From NCBI GenBank assembly GCA_900541565.1, contig UQKB01000001.1, positions 113,743-177,742 on the forward strand: a stretch of 64,000 nt of DNA, in the 5' to 3' direction. The first letter of the stretch is position 1. Each line of letters starts with the position of its first letter. A program made the translations under genes and the position numbers. Below the pieces are notes generated by a model. The model was not told where the DNA came from. It did no database searches and saw nothing but the letters and a program-made list of their open reading frames with translations. Shown here piece by piece: positions 26,111-36,037 of the stretch. This stretch comes from an uncultured Oscillospiraceae bacterium. Lineage in GTDB: Bacteria > Bacillota > Clostridia > Oscillospirales > Acutalibacteraceae.

Positions 26111-27070
26111 TCAACCGTAGGTCAGGGTGGCACCGGTAAACAGGTTTGTGCCGCTGTGCATTTCAATCAAACTGACAACAATCACAGCCACACCCACGAC
26201 AGCCGTGTAAATTACAAATATGTACATCCGGTCCTTTGCAAGCATCCATTTAAAAAGCAAAATGGCAAAAAAGCCCACAACAGCGGAGGTGATGACGCCT
26301 ACGATAATCGGCAGGATCTCTATATTCTGCAAAGCGTCGGTTTGAACAGCGTCAATTGTTTCCATAAGTGCCGCAGCCAAAATGGATGGAATTGCCAGTA
26401 TAAAAGTGTAGTCGAGCGCGGCCTGCTTGTTGATGCCGCGCAGCTGTCCGACCGCCAGCGTAGACCCTGAGCGTGAAAGGCCTGGGAAGATCGCCGCAAA
26501 AAATTGTGCAATACCCACGCACAGCGCGTCCAGAATATTATAACGTACCCGGCCTGCGCCGTTTTTCTTGACAATGCCCTTTTCTGCATATTTCCGGGTG
26601 GTATACCGATTCATAAAAATACCGATGGTCAACAGAATACAGGTAAAAATCAGTGAAATCCCTACAATGATAAAATATCCTGTGTTGCCGGACCATATTT
26701 CCGCCAGGTCTTTTGCGGCAAGACCGCCCGAAAAAGGAAGAGGCACAAAAAGCAAAAATAACGGGAGCAGTCCTATAACCAGCATGATGATCAAATTGCG
26801 GTCTTCGTCCATTTCGCTCCATTTGAATTTGCCCCTGCAAATATCTGCAACCATGCCGCCAAGCGCTTTAAACAGACGGATGATCAGCTTGTAATATACG
26901 GCGCACACAGCAACCAGCGTGCCCACGTGCAGCATAACGTTAAAAAACAAATTATCCTCTGTAACGCCCAGGATATGCTGGGAAATAGCAAGGTGGCCGC
27001 TGCTGGACACAGGCAGAAATTCTGTCAGCCCCTGTACGATCCCCTGGATGATCGCATCAAAAATGTTCAT
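26111..27070 (-). CDS. uppP: Undecaprenyl-diphosphate phosphatase UppP/BacA
   Basis: 319 residues with about eight membrane helices. It recycles the C55 lipid carrier by removing a phosphate from undecaprenyl diphosphate on the outer face of the membrane. Signature motifs: GLTEFLPVSSSGHLAI (about 14-29) and FPGLSRSGSTL (about 195-205), which hold the catalytic Glu, Ser, His and Arg residues. Slightly longer than the usual 270-290 because of a loop near 90-150. Same strand as spoIIIE, 30 bp upstream. Confidence 0.95.
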   Translation of the reverse strand: MNIFDAIIQGIVQGLTEFLPVSSSGHLAISQHILGVTEDNLFFNVMLHVGTLVAVCAVYYKLIIRLFKALGGMVADICRGKFKWSEMDEDRNLIIMLVIGLLPLFLLFVPLPFSGGLAAKDLAEIWSGNTGYFIIVGISLIFTCILLTIGIFMNRYTTRKYAEKGIVKKNGAGRVRYNILDALCVGIAQFFAAIFPGLSRSGSTLAVGQLRGINKQAALDYTFILAIPSILAAALMETIDAVQTDALQNIEILPIIVGVITSAVVGFFAILLFKWMLAKDRMYIFVIYTAVVGVAVIVVSLIEMHSGTNLFTGATLTYG

Positions 27071-27155
27071 TATGTATACCTCCGTATTTTTCTTACTGCT
27101 ATCTATGTAAACGCCCGCAGGCGTGTAATATTTTACCGGTACGGCAAACAGGCGG

Positions 27156-27959
27156 TCAGGGCTTTTTGGTTTTTTTGGGCCCCGCTTTTTTTGTCTTGCG
27201 CTTTTCTGTGGCCTTTTGCGCGTCGATCATTTTAAACAGGCAGTCCATTGCGTCTGAAAGCGACCCAACCTCGTCGATCAGGCCCTCGTTTACAGCGTCC
27301 TCCCCTTCTAAAATCGTACCCACGTCCAGCACAAGCTCTCCCACGTTCATTGCAAGCTCGTTGTAACGGTCCTTTGGAATGTTCGAATTTTCGCTTACAA
27401 ACGTGGTGATCCGGTCCTGCATGCGCCGGAAGTATTCAAACGTCTGCGGTACGCCCAGCGTCAAACCCGTCATGCGTACAGGGTGTACGGTCATAGAGGC
27501 GGATTTTGCAATAAAAGAATGCTTGGCCGCCACTGCCAGTGGGATACCAATGGAATGCCCGCCGCCCAGGACGATCGATACAATCGGTTTTTTCATGCCC
27601 GCCATCAGCTCTGCAATGGCAAGGCCGGCCTCCACATCGCCGCCGACGGTATTCAGCAGCACCAAAAGTCCGTCTATGCGCTCTTCTTCTTCAATCGCGA
27701 CCAACTGCGGTATAACATGCTCGTACTTGGTCGTTTTATTTTGCGAAGGAAGAATGGTATGCCCTTCGATCTGCCCGATAATTGTCAGGCAATGCACAAC
27801 ATATTTTCCGTTTTTTGTAATAATAGAACCGGTTTCGTTAATTTTATCTGTGTTGTCTTCGCTGATAGGGCTTGTTTCCTCCAACGTTTGCATGTCGTCA
27901 TCATGCTCCGAGGGGTTTTGTATAAATTGGCTTTTATTTTTATGATCGTGGTTTCCCAT
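27156..27959 (-). CDS. tepA: TepA-type ClpP-family serine protease
   Basis: 267 residues of the translocation-enhancing (S14, ClpP-like) family. The catalytic Ser lies in [15 protein letters not shown] (about 130) and the His in [10 protein letters not shown] (about 157); [28 protein letters not shown] forms the ClpP-like core (in adjoining pieces). The N-terminus is hydrophilic and the C-terminus very basic ([14 protein letters not shown]). In Bacillus TepA is linked to signal-peptide degradation. A good promoter lies about 135 bp upstream. Confidence 0.9.
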   Translation of the reverse strand: MGNHDHKNKSQFIQNPSEHDDDMQTLEETSPISEDNTDKINETGSIITKNGKYVVHCLTIIGQIEGHTILPSQNKTTKYEHVIPQLVAIEEEERIDGLLVLLNTVGGDVEAGLAIAELMAGMKKPIVSIVLGGGHSIGIPLAVAAKHSFIAKSASMTVHPVRMTGLTLGVPQTFEYFRRMQDRITTFVSENSNIPKDRYNELAMNVGELVLDVGTILEGEDAVNEGLIDEVGSLSDAMDCLFKMIDAQKATEKRKTKKAGPKKTKKP

Positions 27960-28093
27960 ACTGCAGCTCCTATTCGTTGTAATCGTGCATAAAAAGCTGT
28001 GCAGCCATGTCTTACGAAGAAGCGGGCGTACACAGTATATTGCACTTGCAAAGAATAGTTTGCCGTATTATGCGCAAATTCATACATAAACTT

Positions 28094-28122
28094 ATTATAA
28101 CATTTTATAAAAGCTACAGCAA
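28094..28122 (-). promoter_or_regulatory. Sigma-A promoter for tepA
   Basis: On the minus strand TTGCTG (28122-28117), 17-bp spacer, perfect TATAAT (28099-28094). The rest of 27960-28284 holds no credible gene. Confidence 0.75.
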
Positions 28123-28286
28123 GACCTTTACATCCCGCTGTAAAAACCTTCAAAACCAGCTTGCAGCATGTGCCCAGTGCAAAAGCAAGACGGGTAGTAA
28201 AATTTTATGTACCCTTAAAAAAAATAGAACAAAAAAAGCCGGTACAACCCGCTGACAGAGGTATGGAGAATAAAAAGAAAAGAAAA

Positions 28287-28332
28287 ATAAAAAAGAACGC
28301 CGCACCATGCAGTAGCTGCACGGCGCGGCATA
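28287..28332 (-). terminator. Intrinsic terminator after ribU
   Basis: On the minus strand a GC-rich hairpin (about 28299-28330) is followed by CTTTTTTATTTTTC. It lies 20 bp past the ribU stop. Confidence 0.8.
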
Positions 28333-28352
28333 TGCTTCTGTTTTGTGCCGTT

Positions 28353-29048
28353 TTAGATTGTGCCGTTTAAAACAAGAACCAAAAGCACGCAGGATACAAG
28401 GACAATCCCCGCCGCTATCAAAACGCCGGCGTTTGCCTTGCCTTTGGGCCGCTGCTCATTGGGATTTTGGGGAATCAGGTTCGCTTTGCGCAGCCCTGTT
28501 ACCGCAAATTTGTACAGCAGCAGGGTAAGCGCTGCGTTAATCCCGGCTTTAAGCAGGTTAAACGGGACGAAAACAGGCAGCAGCATCTCGGCCACAGCTT
28601 GCCTTGGTATACCCATATAAAACGGTGTGATCAGGTAATTCCACAAAACCATGGCCACAAGCATGGTAACGGAACCGGCCAATAAGCCAAGCACAGCGCT
28701 GCGCATGGTGCGGTTTCTTCTGTAAATAACAGCGGCAGGGCAGACAAAGCAGATGGTTGAAAGAATATTCATTACAAGGCCGATAAAGCCTGTGTCGCTT
28801 ATGGTGATCATCTCAATAAACGAAACGGCCACGCTCATTGCAAGGCCCGACAGCGGGCCAAAAATAAATGCGCCAATAGCGATGATTACGTCTTTTGGCT
28901 CAAATTTTAAAAACGATACAACGGGAATCCGGAAAAACAGCACGCATAAAAACGCCAGCGCGCTGAGCAGACCGAGCAGCGCAAGCTTTTTAATTTGATA
29001 AGAGCGCACATCTTCACGGTGCAATGTTTTGGAACGGTTGTTTTGCAT
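28353..29048 (-). CDS. ribU: Riboflavin ECF transporter S component RibU
   Basis: 231 residues with about six membrane helices; the substrate-binding subunit of an energy-coupling-factor riboflavin importer. Family features: SFLKFEPKDVIIAIGAF, NILSTICFVCPAAVIY, NYLITPFYMGIPR and VPFNLLKAGINA. The FMN riboswitch just upstream fixes the substrate as a flavin. ATG 29048 was chosen because AAAGGAGAG lies 7 nt upstream; the longer reading would cover this ribosome site. ECF ATPases and the T component are not in the window. Confidence 0.93.
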   Translation of the reverse strand: MQNNRSKTLHREDVRSYQIKKLALLGLLSALAFLCVLFFRIPVVSFLKFEPKDVIIAIGAFIFGPLSGLAMSVAVSFIEMITISDTGFIGLVMNILSTICFVCPAAVIYRRNRTMRSAVLGLLAGSVTMLVAMVLWNYLITPFYMGIPRQAVAEMLLPVFVPFNLLKAGINAALTLLLYKFAVTGLRKANLIPQNPNEQRPKGKANAGVLIAAGIVLVSCVLLVLVLNGTI

Positions 29049-29084
29049 AATAGAACTCTCCTTTTTGTGCCGTCTTTTCAGCAA

Positions 29085-29113
29085 AAAGAAAAGCTCCGCA
29101 AAAAATGCGGAGC
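29085..29113 (-). terminator. Riboswitch expression-platform terminator
   Basis: 8-bp stem (29106-29113 with 29093-29100), 5-nt loop, then a U-rich run on the minus strand. It sits between the FMN aptamer and the ribU ribosome site, so ligand binding is expected to favour termination. Confidence 0.85.
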
Positions 29114-29132
29114 AAAACGCCTTTTTCAGCGC

Positions 29133-29252
29133 TTATCTTCTTTCATCCGGACTATACCGTCGGCTTTGGAATCACACCAAATCAGCTTTCGCTCGCGGGC
29201 TTTGCGCAAACTGCGCTTACCGCCGGTGGGGAATTGCACCCCGCCCCGAAGA
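29133..29252 (-). promoter_or_regulatory. FMN riboswitch (RFN element)
   Basis: On the minus strand the conserved aptamer blocks are present in order: CTTCGGGGCGGGGTG, CCCCACCGGCGGT, AAAGCCCGCGAG, GATTTGGTGTGATTCC, AAGCCGACGGT, ATAGTCCGGATGAAAGAAG. It precedes ribU. Confidence 0.97.
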
Positions 29253-29326
29253 CAGCATATAAAATTTTTAAAGTGTCCATACACTTCTTACTTTCATTAT
29301 AAGCAGACGCTTGTGTTTTGTCAAGC

Positions 29327-29920
29327 TTACGGCTTTGTGTCCAGTTCGTCAAGGGTTAAGCTGTAAGCAGGAAACATTTCTTCCATAAAGACATCCAGTT
29401 CCGGCATAGAGATCTGTTCAAGAGCATTTACAACGCTTTGCCTGGCTTTTTCAAATTCCAGGTTGCCCATGCGGATTTCTTCTGTACATTTAATCAGAGC
29501 TGAAAGCTTGTCTGCTGCTTTTACATATTGCATCAGCAGCTGATCTTCTTTCCCTTGACGAAAAAACAAAGGGGTATACGCCTCTTTTAAATCGTCCGGC
29601 AGCATATCCAGCAGTTTTTGACTTGCCACCTGCTCAACCTCCCGGTAGGCTTTCTGGATCTGCGGGCTGCCGTATTTGACAGGAGTGGGAAGGTCGCCGG
29701 TAAGGATTTCCGGGCAGTCATGAAACAGCGCCAGCGTTGCTGCGCGCTGTGCGTCCAGCTTTTTTTGAAAGCGTGCATTGCCAATCAGGACAAGCGCATG
29801 AGCCAGAATCGCCACTTCCAGGCTGTGCTCGCTGATGTTCTCTTTCCTTGTGTTGTTCATAAGCCCCCAGCGGTCAATATACTTCATTCTGGAAAGCATT
29901 GCATAAAAATTGCAGCCCAT
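29327..29920 (-). CDS. YfbR-like HD-domain 5'-deoxynucleotidase
   Basis: 197 residues from ATG 29920, with GGAG 7 nt upstream; an ATG 12 codons earlier lacks a ribosome site. The HD fold shows RWGLMNNTRKENISEHSLEVA (in pieces, about 20-40) and ALFHDCPEILTGDLPTPVKY (about 68-88), matching YfbR/YGK1 enzymes that hydrolyse deoxynucleoside monophosphates using a divalent metal. Monocistronic on the minus strand; nucleotide-pool control is the family role. Confidence 0.9.
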   Translation of the reverse strand: MGCNFYAMLSRMKYIDRWGLMNNTRKENISEHSLEVAILAHALVLIGNARFQKKLDAQRAATLALFHDCPEILTGDLPTPVKYGSPQIQKAYREVEQVASQKLLDMLPDDLKEAYTPLFFRQGKEDQLLMQYVKAADKLSALIKCTEEIRMGNLEFEKARQSVVNALEQISMPELDVFMEEMFPAYSLTLDELDTKP

Positions 29921-30022
29921 AGGAACACTCCGTTTGTATTCGTATTTGTATTTCATATTTTACAAGATTTTTTTAAGAGATTGTGACAAAATTATGAATT
30001 TATTTGATTGTACGTTTTATAG

Positions 30023-30051
30023 GTGCAATTGTCGTCGTTTTGTGGTATAAT
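30023..30051 (+). promoter_or_regulatory. Probable promoter of the yfhO gene
   Basis: Perfect TATAAT (30046-30051) with a weak -35 (GTGCAA, 30023-30028, 17-bp spacing). About 135 bp before the ATG. Confidence 0.5.
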
Positions 30052-30187
30052 ATTCAAGTCGTGTTTGTGTATTCATGCATTCTATGACAGATTTGTGGTT
30101 TTCATGCTTTCAATTTAATGTGTATTTTAAAAATAAAAAAGAGATTGATCATTTAAAACCTACATAGAGCAACAAGGCGGTGAACCT

Positions 30188-32698
30188 ATGAAAGCGGCCA
30201 GGCTGCATGTTTCTGCTGCAAGGAAAAAATATTGGCATAAAGCCTTTTTACTGGGGCTTGGGCTTTCTTTTTTGTTTTTTCTGCCGTTTTTGATCTATGA
30301 TGGCGGCTTGTTCCTGTATTACGGCGATTTTAACGTCCAGCAAATTACATTTTACCAGATGATCCATGACAGCATTCTTGACGGCAACATGGGCTGGAGC
30401 CATACGACCGATTTGGGCGCGAACATGATCGGCTCTTATACCTTTTACCTTTTGGGAAGTCCGTTTTTCTGGATTACGCTGCTGTTTCCAAGCCAGGCTG
30501 TTCCGTATTTGATGGCGCCGCTTCTTATGTTGAAGTTTGCCTGTGCGTCCCTTACAGGGTATATTTTCCTCAGGCGCTATGTCAGAAACAAAGATCTTGC
30601 CGTCATCGGCGGGCTTTTATATGCGTTTTCAGGTTTTTCTATTTATAATATCTTTTTTAACCATTTTCATGAGGCAATTGTAATTTTTCCGCTTTTGCTT
30701 GCAGCGGTGGATGAATATATGGACAGCAGGCGGCGCGGTGTGCTGGGGCTTGCCGTTTTTGCAAGCTGTGTATGCAATTATTATTTCTTTGCAGGCCAGG
30801 TTGTGTTTGTGCTGATCTACTGGCTGGTGCGCCTGCTTTCCGGTAGTTACAAAATTTCGCTGCGCGACTTTTTGCGCATGGCGTTTGAGGTGGTGGCCGG
30901 TTTTGCTGCAACGGCGTTTTTGTTGTTCCCCACCGTGCTTGCCGTTATACAAAACCCGCGTGTAGACAATGCCCCAAACGGCTGGGGTGCCCTTTTATAT
31001 AGCTCTAATCAAAGGTATATGCATATTCTGGAAAGCTTTTTCTTTCCGCCGGATATACCCGCAAGACCCAATTTTACACCCGATTCCAATGCAAAATGGG
31101 CATCCGTTGCGGCTTGGCTCCCGCTGTTTTCCATGACCGGCGTCATTGCTTTTTTGCAGACAAAAAAATATACAAGCTGGTTAAAACGGCTTTTGTGGAT
31201 TCTTTTTCTTATGGCGTTTGTCCCTATCCTCAACAGCCTGTTCCAGCTTTTAAACGCAGCGTATTATGCAAGATGGTTCTATATGCTGACCTTGATGCTT
31301 GCGCTGGCAACGGTGGTTTCTCTGGAAACGTCCAAAACAGACTGGCGCAGAGCCCTTACCTGGACGGGCGGGATTACCGTGGCGATCCTTGTTGCCATTG
31401 GCTTTATGCCAAATACCATTACGGCAGATTCGGGCGAAAGTGTTACCACATATGGGTTGATGCAATATCCCGACCGTTTTTGGGCCTATGGCGCCATTGC
31501 CCTGGTTTCTCTTGGTGTGCTGGCGCTTCTGTTGAAGCTGATGCGCCGCAACAGAAAAAGATTTATTCGCTGCACCTATGTGGCTTTGGGAATTATTTCT
31601 GTAGTGTATTCTTCCTATTTATTGGTTCTGGGAAAAACCCAAGGCTACAGTTCGCACGATTTTATTTTGCCTTATGTCCTCAATAAAGGGTCGCAGATCA
31701 GCCTGCCCGACCAGGACAGCGTCCGGTCAGATTTTTATGAAACCATGGATAACCTGGCTATGTTCTGGCAAATACCGACCATTCAGGCGTTTCATAGCAT
31801 TGTGCCCGGGTCGATTATGGAGTTTTATCCGTCGATCGGCGTTACAAGGGACGTAGGGTCAAGGCCGGAAACAGACGTTTACGGCCTGCGGTCGTTTACA
31901 TCCACCCGTTATCTGTTCGATTATTTGCATGACGGTGATTCGTTTGTCGATGCAGAAGGGAATACGGCCATGCCGGGATGGGAATATTACGGCACGCAAA
32001 ACGGTTTTAACATTTGGGAAAACCAATATTATATCCCCATGGGGTTTACCTATGACACGTTTATTACGGAGGAACAGTATTACAACTGTACAGAAAGCAA
32101 CCGTCACCTGCTGCTTTTAAAAGCAATGGTGCTAAAGCCTTCGCAAATGGCCAAATATGCAGACATTACCGGCGGTGTTGCCTACCAAGGGAACTTTACG
32201 TATACAGAAGAAGCCTATAAGCAAGACTGTTTGCAGCGCGGGCAGACGGTTTGCACGGATTTTCAATATGATAATACAGGCTTTGGTGCAAATATTGACC
32301 TTACAGGCAAGGAAAGCCAGCTTGTCTTTTTCAGCGTACCGTATGAAGCGGGCTGGAGCGCCTATGTCAATGGGCAGCAGGTTGAGGTTGAAAAGGTAAA
32401 TATCGGTTTTATGGCTGTTAAGGTACCGGGCGGCATAAAAAGCGAAATTCGCTTTTCTTATGAAACGCCGGGGCTGAAAGCCGGCCTGCTTGTAACAGGC
32501 GCGGCCGTGCTGGTGTTTGCCGCATATCTTCTTTTTTTCAGAGGAAAACGGGAAAAGAAAAAACCGGCGGCATTGTCGCTGCGGGTCTGTAAAAGGTTTA
32601 AAGCGGCCACTGTAAAAATAAACCGAAATAACCCGGACAGCCGTTTGCTGCCGGCAGACAACAGCGGTGCAGAAAAAGGGCCAGACGACAAGGTATAA
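30188..32698 (+). CDS. YfhO-family polytopic membrane protein
   Basis: 836 residues with about 13-14 membrane helices in the first 470 residues and at the C-terminus, and a large extracytoplasmic domain between (about 490-750). The pattern, including an early YYGDFNVQQITFYQ and later YSGG-like repeats, matches YfhO, a GT-C-like family that glycosylates wall or lipoteichoic polymers in Bacillus and Listeria. Leads an envelope gene series. ATG 30188 follows AAGGCGGTG. Polymer target here is not known. Confidence 0.85.
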   Translation: MKAARLHVSAARKKYWHKAFLLGLGLSFLFFLPFLIYDGGLFLYYGDFNVQQITFYQMIHDSILDGNMGWSHTTDLGANMIGSYTFYLLGSPFFWITLLFPSQAVPYLMAPLLMLKFACASLTGYIFLRRYVRNKDLAVIGGLLYAFSGFSIYNIFFNHFHEAIVIFPLLLAAVDEYMDSRRRGVLGLAVFASCVCNYYFFAGQVVFVLIYWLVRLLSGSYKISLRDFLRMAFEVVAGFAATAFLLFPTVLAVIQNPRVDNAPNGWGALLYSSNQRYMHILESFFFPPDIPARPNFTPDSNAKWASVAAWLPLFSMTGVIAFLQTKKYTSWLKRLLWILFLMAFVPILNSLFQLLNAAYYARWFYMLTLMLALATVVSLETSKTDWRRALTWTGGITVAILVAIGFMPNTITADSGESVTTYGLMQYPDRFWAYGAIALVSLGVLALLLKLMRRNRKRFIRCTYVALGIISVVYSSYLLVLGKTQGYSSHDFILPYVLNKGSQISLPDQDSVRSDFYETMDNLAMFWQIPTIQAFHSIVPGSIMEFYPSIGVTRDVGSRPETDVYGLRSFTSTRYLFDYLHDGDSFVDAEGNTAMPGWEYYGTQNGFNIWENQYYIPMGFTYDTFITEEQYYNCTESNRHLLLLKAMVLKPSQMAKYADITGGVAYQGNFTYTEEAYKQDCLQRGQTVCTDFQYDNTGFGANIDLTGKESQLVFFSVPYEAGWSAYVNGQQVEVEKVNIGFMAVKVPGGIKSEIRFSYETPGLKAGLLVTGAAVLVFAAYLLFFRGKREKKKPAALSLRVCKRFKAATVKINRNNPDSRLLPADNSGAEKGPDDKV

Positions 32699-32721
32699 TG
32701 ATATGGAAAAGGAGTTTTCAT

Positions 32722-34086
32722 ATGGCGTTTGGAGAGAAAATTTTACGATATAAAGATGCAATCCTAAAAGATCTGGAGGCGCTTACGGCAATTCCCTCTG
32801 TGTCGGCAGAGGGGCCGGAGCAGCCGCAAAGGGCACTGGAATATGTTCTTCAAAGAGCGCAGGAAATGGGACTTGAAACCCAAAATGTCCTGGATATTGC
32901 CGGGCATGCCCAGTACGGAAGCGGCAAAGCGTATTGCGGTGTGCTTACCCATCTGGACGTCGTGCCGCCCGGAAGCGGGTGGCTTACAGACCCATATACA
33001 TTGGTCCAAAAGGACGGGCGGCTTTTCGGCAGGGGTGTTGCAGACGACAAGGGCGCCGCTATTATGGCGCTTTATTGCCTGAAGGCGCTCAAGGATGAAG
33101 GCATTGTGGGAAAAAACGCCATACGCGTGATTTTTGGAACATCGGAAGAAATGGGCATGGAAGATATGAAGGCCTATTTTTCGGCGCAGCCGCTTCCGGC
33201 TATGGGCTTTACGCCGGATGCGGAATATGGAATTTGCCGTTGCGAAAAAGGAATTTTGCAGTTGGAGGTTATAGCCGATACGCACAACGGAACAACGCTT
33301 ACCGAGTTTAAAGCAGGTACGGCTGTCAACATGGTGCCGGACACAGCATATGCGCTGTTGGACTGTTCTGAAAACGAAGACCACCAGCTTTTGCGCCTGG
33401 CAGACGCTAAGCCGGGCTATTTTGAATTTAAATATACCATAGATGGGTTGATGCTCCTCTCCAAAGGGACTGCCGCGCACGCATCGGAACCGCAAAAGGG
33501 GTTTAACGCGGCAACGCACCTGATCGACTTGCTTACCGCCAATTTTGGGTATGCGTCTATGGGCAGCATCCTTGCTTTTATTGACTCAAAAATAGCAACA
33601 GAGCTAAACGGCAATTCCCTGGGGCTGAAAATGCGTGATTCCGCTTCAGGCGCGCTGACGCTCAATGTCGGTACGGTACATATCACCGAAAGCTGCGCAA
33701 GGGCCACGCTGGATATCCGTTATCCGGTAACAATGGACGGCGCCAATATTTTAGAGAGAGTTCGCGCTGCAGCAAAATACGAGAATCTTACAGTAAAGGT
33801 ATTAAGCCATTTAAAGCCGCTGCATATAGAAGAAGACAGCCCGTTGATCCATATACTGCGCGACGCCTATAAGGAAGTAACCGGGATTGAGCCGGCGCTT
33901 TATGCAACAGGCGGCGGAACCTATGCCAGAACGCTTGGCGGCAGAGGTGTTGCGTTCGGCCCTGTCTTTGCAGGGGAAGAATGCGGTGTGCATCATGCCA
34001 ATGAGTCGATAAGCCTGGAAAACTATATGCACCATGGGCAGATTTGTCTGGAAAGCATGTATAGGCTTCTAAACGCTGAAATATAA
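32722..34086 (+). CDS. PepV-like M20 dipeptidase
   Basis: 454 residues of the Sapep/PepV branch of M20 zinc peptidases. Metal and catalytic motifs: VLTHLDVVPPGSGW (about 75-88), GRGVADDKGAAIM (about 105-117) and GTSEEMGMEDM (about 140-150), with the C-terminal His in HHANESI. It would hydrolyse dipeptides in the cytoplasm. ATG 32722 was taken because AAAAGGAG lies 7 nt upstream, inside the longer frame that overlaps the yfhO stop. Confidence 0.93.
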   Translation: MAFGEKILRYKDAILKDLEALTAIPSVSAEGPEQPQRALEYVLQRAQEMGLETQNVLDIAGHAQYGSGKAYCGVLTHLDVVPPGSGWLTDPYTLVQKDGRLFGRGVADDKGAAIMALYCLKALKDEGIVGKNAIRVIFGTSEEMGMEDMKAYFSAQPLPAMGFTPDAEYGICRCEKGILQLEVIADTHNGTTLTEFKAGTAVNMVPDTAYALLDCSENEDHQLLRLADAKPGYFEFKYTIDGLMLLSKGTAAHASEPQKGFNAATHLIDLLTANFGYASMGSILAFIDSKIATELNGNSLGLKMRDSASGALTLNVGTVHITESCARATLDIRYPVTMDGANILERVRAAAKYENLTVKVLSHLKPLHIEEDSPLIHILRDAYKEVTGIEPALYATGGGTYARTLGGRGVAFGPVFAGEECGVHHANESISLENYMHHGQICLESMYRLLNAEI

Positions 34087-34125
34087 AAAGTATAACGTTT
34101 GCTACGTTTGGAAAGGATTTGCACA

Positions 34126-34941
34126 ATGAAAGCGGAAACCATCATAAAACAGCAGGCCAGAAGCAGCCTGGCAGATCAAAACTGGGGTGTTGCGCTTGCG
34201 GCCTTCATTTTTCCGGCCTGCGTCTTTTTTATGGCGCAGACGGTCAATTCCTTTTCTATCATTGTGCGCGGGGCCAGTGTGCAAGCGCTTACAAACGCGC
34301 CGTTTGCCCGGCCGCAGGCCTTATTGTTTTTTTTACTGCTGCAGGTTTTGGCTGTGGGCGTGTTGTTCGCTTTTTCCCCCATATTTGTGGGCGCGGCAAA
34401 GCTTTATACAGATATTGCGCATGGCAGGCAGGGGGAGCTTTCAGCGCTGTTTGGATGGTTTTCCGGAAAGCGCCAATATGGCAGGGCGGTGGCGTTTTCC
34501 CTGTCGCTTGCGGTACGCAATGTCTTATGGGCCCTTCTCTGCTTTTTCCCCTGCGGCTTTTTTGTTGTGCTTCTGCGCATTTTCCCTGTGGTGGGAAGCG
34601 GCCCTTTGCAGGAAGGTATACGGCTTCTATGGTATCTTTTTCTTGCCCTTTTGATTCTATTAGGGCTTACGCTGTGGGTAGTGCTTACCTCACGTTACTT
34701 TCTTGCACCGTATCTGTTCTTGTATAAAGAAGAGCTTTCTGCCAATACGTGTATTATACAATCGATTTTTTTGATGAAAAAAAACAGGAGCCGCTATCTG
34801 CGGCTGGTGCTTTCGTTTTTACCGTGGCTGCTTTCCTGCTTTTTTGTGATCCCCGCGTTGTATGTGATGCCCTATTTTCAGACTGCCTGTGCATTTAGCG
34901 CCAGATGGATGCTGGAGGAAGCCGGGGAGGGAATACCATGA
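34126..34941 (+). CDS. DUF975-like membrane protein
   Basis: 271 residues, six predicted membrane segments, starting with a short polar helix (KAETIIKQQARSSLADQNW). The layout resembles the DUF975 family of unknown function. ATG 34126 follows GGAAAGG. The stop overlaps the start of the glycosyltransferase gene (ATGA), so the two are coupled. Confidence 0.7.
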   Translation: MKAETIIKQQARSSLADQNWGVALAAFIFPACVFFMAQTVNSFSIIVRGASVQALTNAPFARPQALLFFLLLQVLAVGVLFAFSPIFVGAAKLYTDIAHGRQGELSALFGWFSGKRQYGRAVAFSLSLAVRNVLWALLCFFPCGFFVVLLRIFPVVGSGPLQEGIRLLWYLFLALLILLGLTLWVVLTSRYFLAPYLFLYKEELSANTCIIQSIFLMKKNRSRYLRLVLSFLPWLLSCFFVIPALYVMPYFQTACAFSARWMLEEAGEGIP

Positions 34942-36020
34942 CCGTTTCTTTGTGCATTATTGCGCGCAATGAACAGGCTGCGCTTGAAAAGCTTTTGGAG
35001 GATGTAAAGGCGCAAACTTACCCCCATGCGCAAATAGAGGTCGTATTGGTGGACAACCTTTCTGCTGACGGCACGAAGGCGGTGATGGAGGCTTTTGCAG
35101 CCCAGAAAAACGGCTTTCAAAACGTAACTGTGGCCCAGTGCCCGAAAGTCGGTCAGGCGGCAGCCTGGAACTGCGCCGTGCTGCACGCCGGCGGCGAAGT
35201 CATAATCCGGGTGGATGCACATGCAAGCATCCCGCAGGATTTTGTAAGCTGCAATGTTGAGCATATCCAACAGGGCGAATTTATCTGCGGAGGCGGCAGA
35301 CCCTGTCGGGCGGAAAAGGCTACGCCATGGCAGGGGACCCTTTTGGCTGCGGAAGAGTCCCTGTTTGGCAGCTCCGTTGCAAAATACCGCAGGCAGCAGG
35401 CACACAAGCAGTATGTAAGCTCTGTTTTTCACGCTGCATACCGCAGAGAGGTTTTTGCAAAGGTCGGCGGGTTCAATGAAAACCTGGGCAGGACAGAGGA
35501 TAATGAAATACATTACCGAATGCGCCGCAGCGGTTTTAAAATTGCCTGCTATCCGGACATTGTCTCCTATCAGAATGTCCGTGCAACGTTCAGAAAAATG
35601 CTTAGGCAAAAATATGCCAACGGCTTATGGATTGGGCTGACGCTGGGGGTATGCCCACAGTGTTTATCCTGTTTTCATTTCGCACCTTTTTTGTTGGTCT
35701 GTGCGCTGCTTGTATTTGGCGTTTTGTCATGCTTTGGCATTGTGCTGCCGCTTATAGCGGTAAGCGGCGCATATCTTTTGTTTGATTTGTTGGTTACAGT
35801 TACGGCTTTTTGGGGAAGAAAAGCTTATTGGCAGTTTTTTCTGTTGCCTTTTATGTTTCCGCTGTTGCATATCGTATACGGCACAGGCACGTTGTTCGGC
35901 ATATGTAAAATGCCGTTTTGGAAGGCAAAACTTGGTACAGATGCACAGCAAAGCATAGAGCTTGTAAAAAATACGGTACAAAAAAAGATTGAACAAGCCA
36001 GCCGGAAAACGGACGGCTAA
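34938..36020 (+). CDS. Family 2 glycosyltransferase
   Basis: 360 residues. N-terminal GT-A domain: MTVSLCIIARNEQAALEKLL, VDNLSADGTKAV, a metal-binding DAHA at about residue 94 (RVDAHASIP) and GRTEDNEIHYRMRRSGF. Three or four membrane helices follow at the C-terminus (about 235-330), as in ExoA-like enzymes that add sugars to lipid-linked polymers. ATG 34938 overlaps the previous stop and has GGGAGG upstream. Part of the envelope block with LicD and TarIJ. Confidence 0.9.
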   Translation: MTVSLCIIARNEQAALEKLLEDVKAQTYPHAQIEVVLVDNLSADGTKAVMEAFAAQKNGFQNVTVAQCPKVGQAAAWNCAVLHAGGEVIIRVDAHASIPQDFVSCNVEHIQQGEFICGGGRPCRAEKATPWQGTLLAAEESLFGSSVAKYRRQQAHKQYVSSVFHAAYRREVFAKVGGFNENLGRTEDNEIHYRMRRSGFKIACYPDIVSYQNVRATFRKMLRQKYANGLWIGLTLGVCPQCLSCFHFAPFLLVCALLVFGVLSCFGIVLPLIAVSGAYLLFDLLVTVTAFWGRKAYWQFFLLPFMFPLLHIVYGTGTLFGICKMPFWKAKLGTDAQQSIELVKNTVQKKIEQASRKTDG

Positions 36021-36037
36021 AGGGAGGTAAGACGGTC

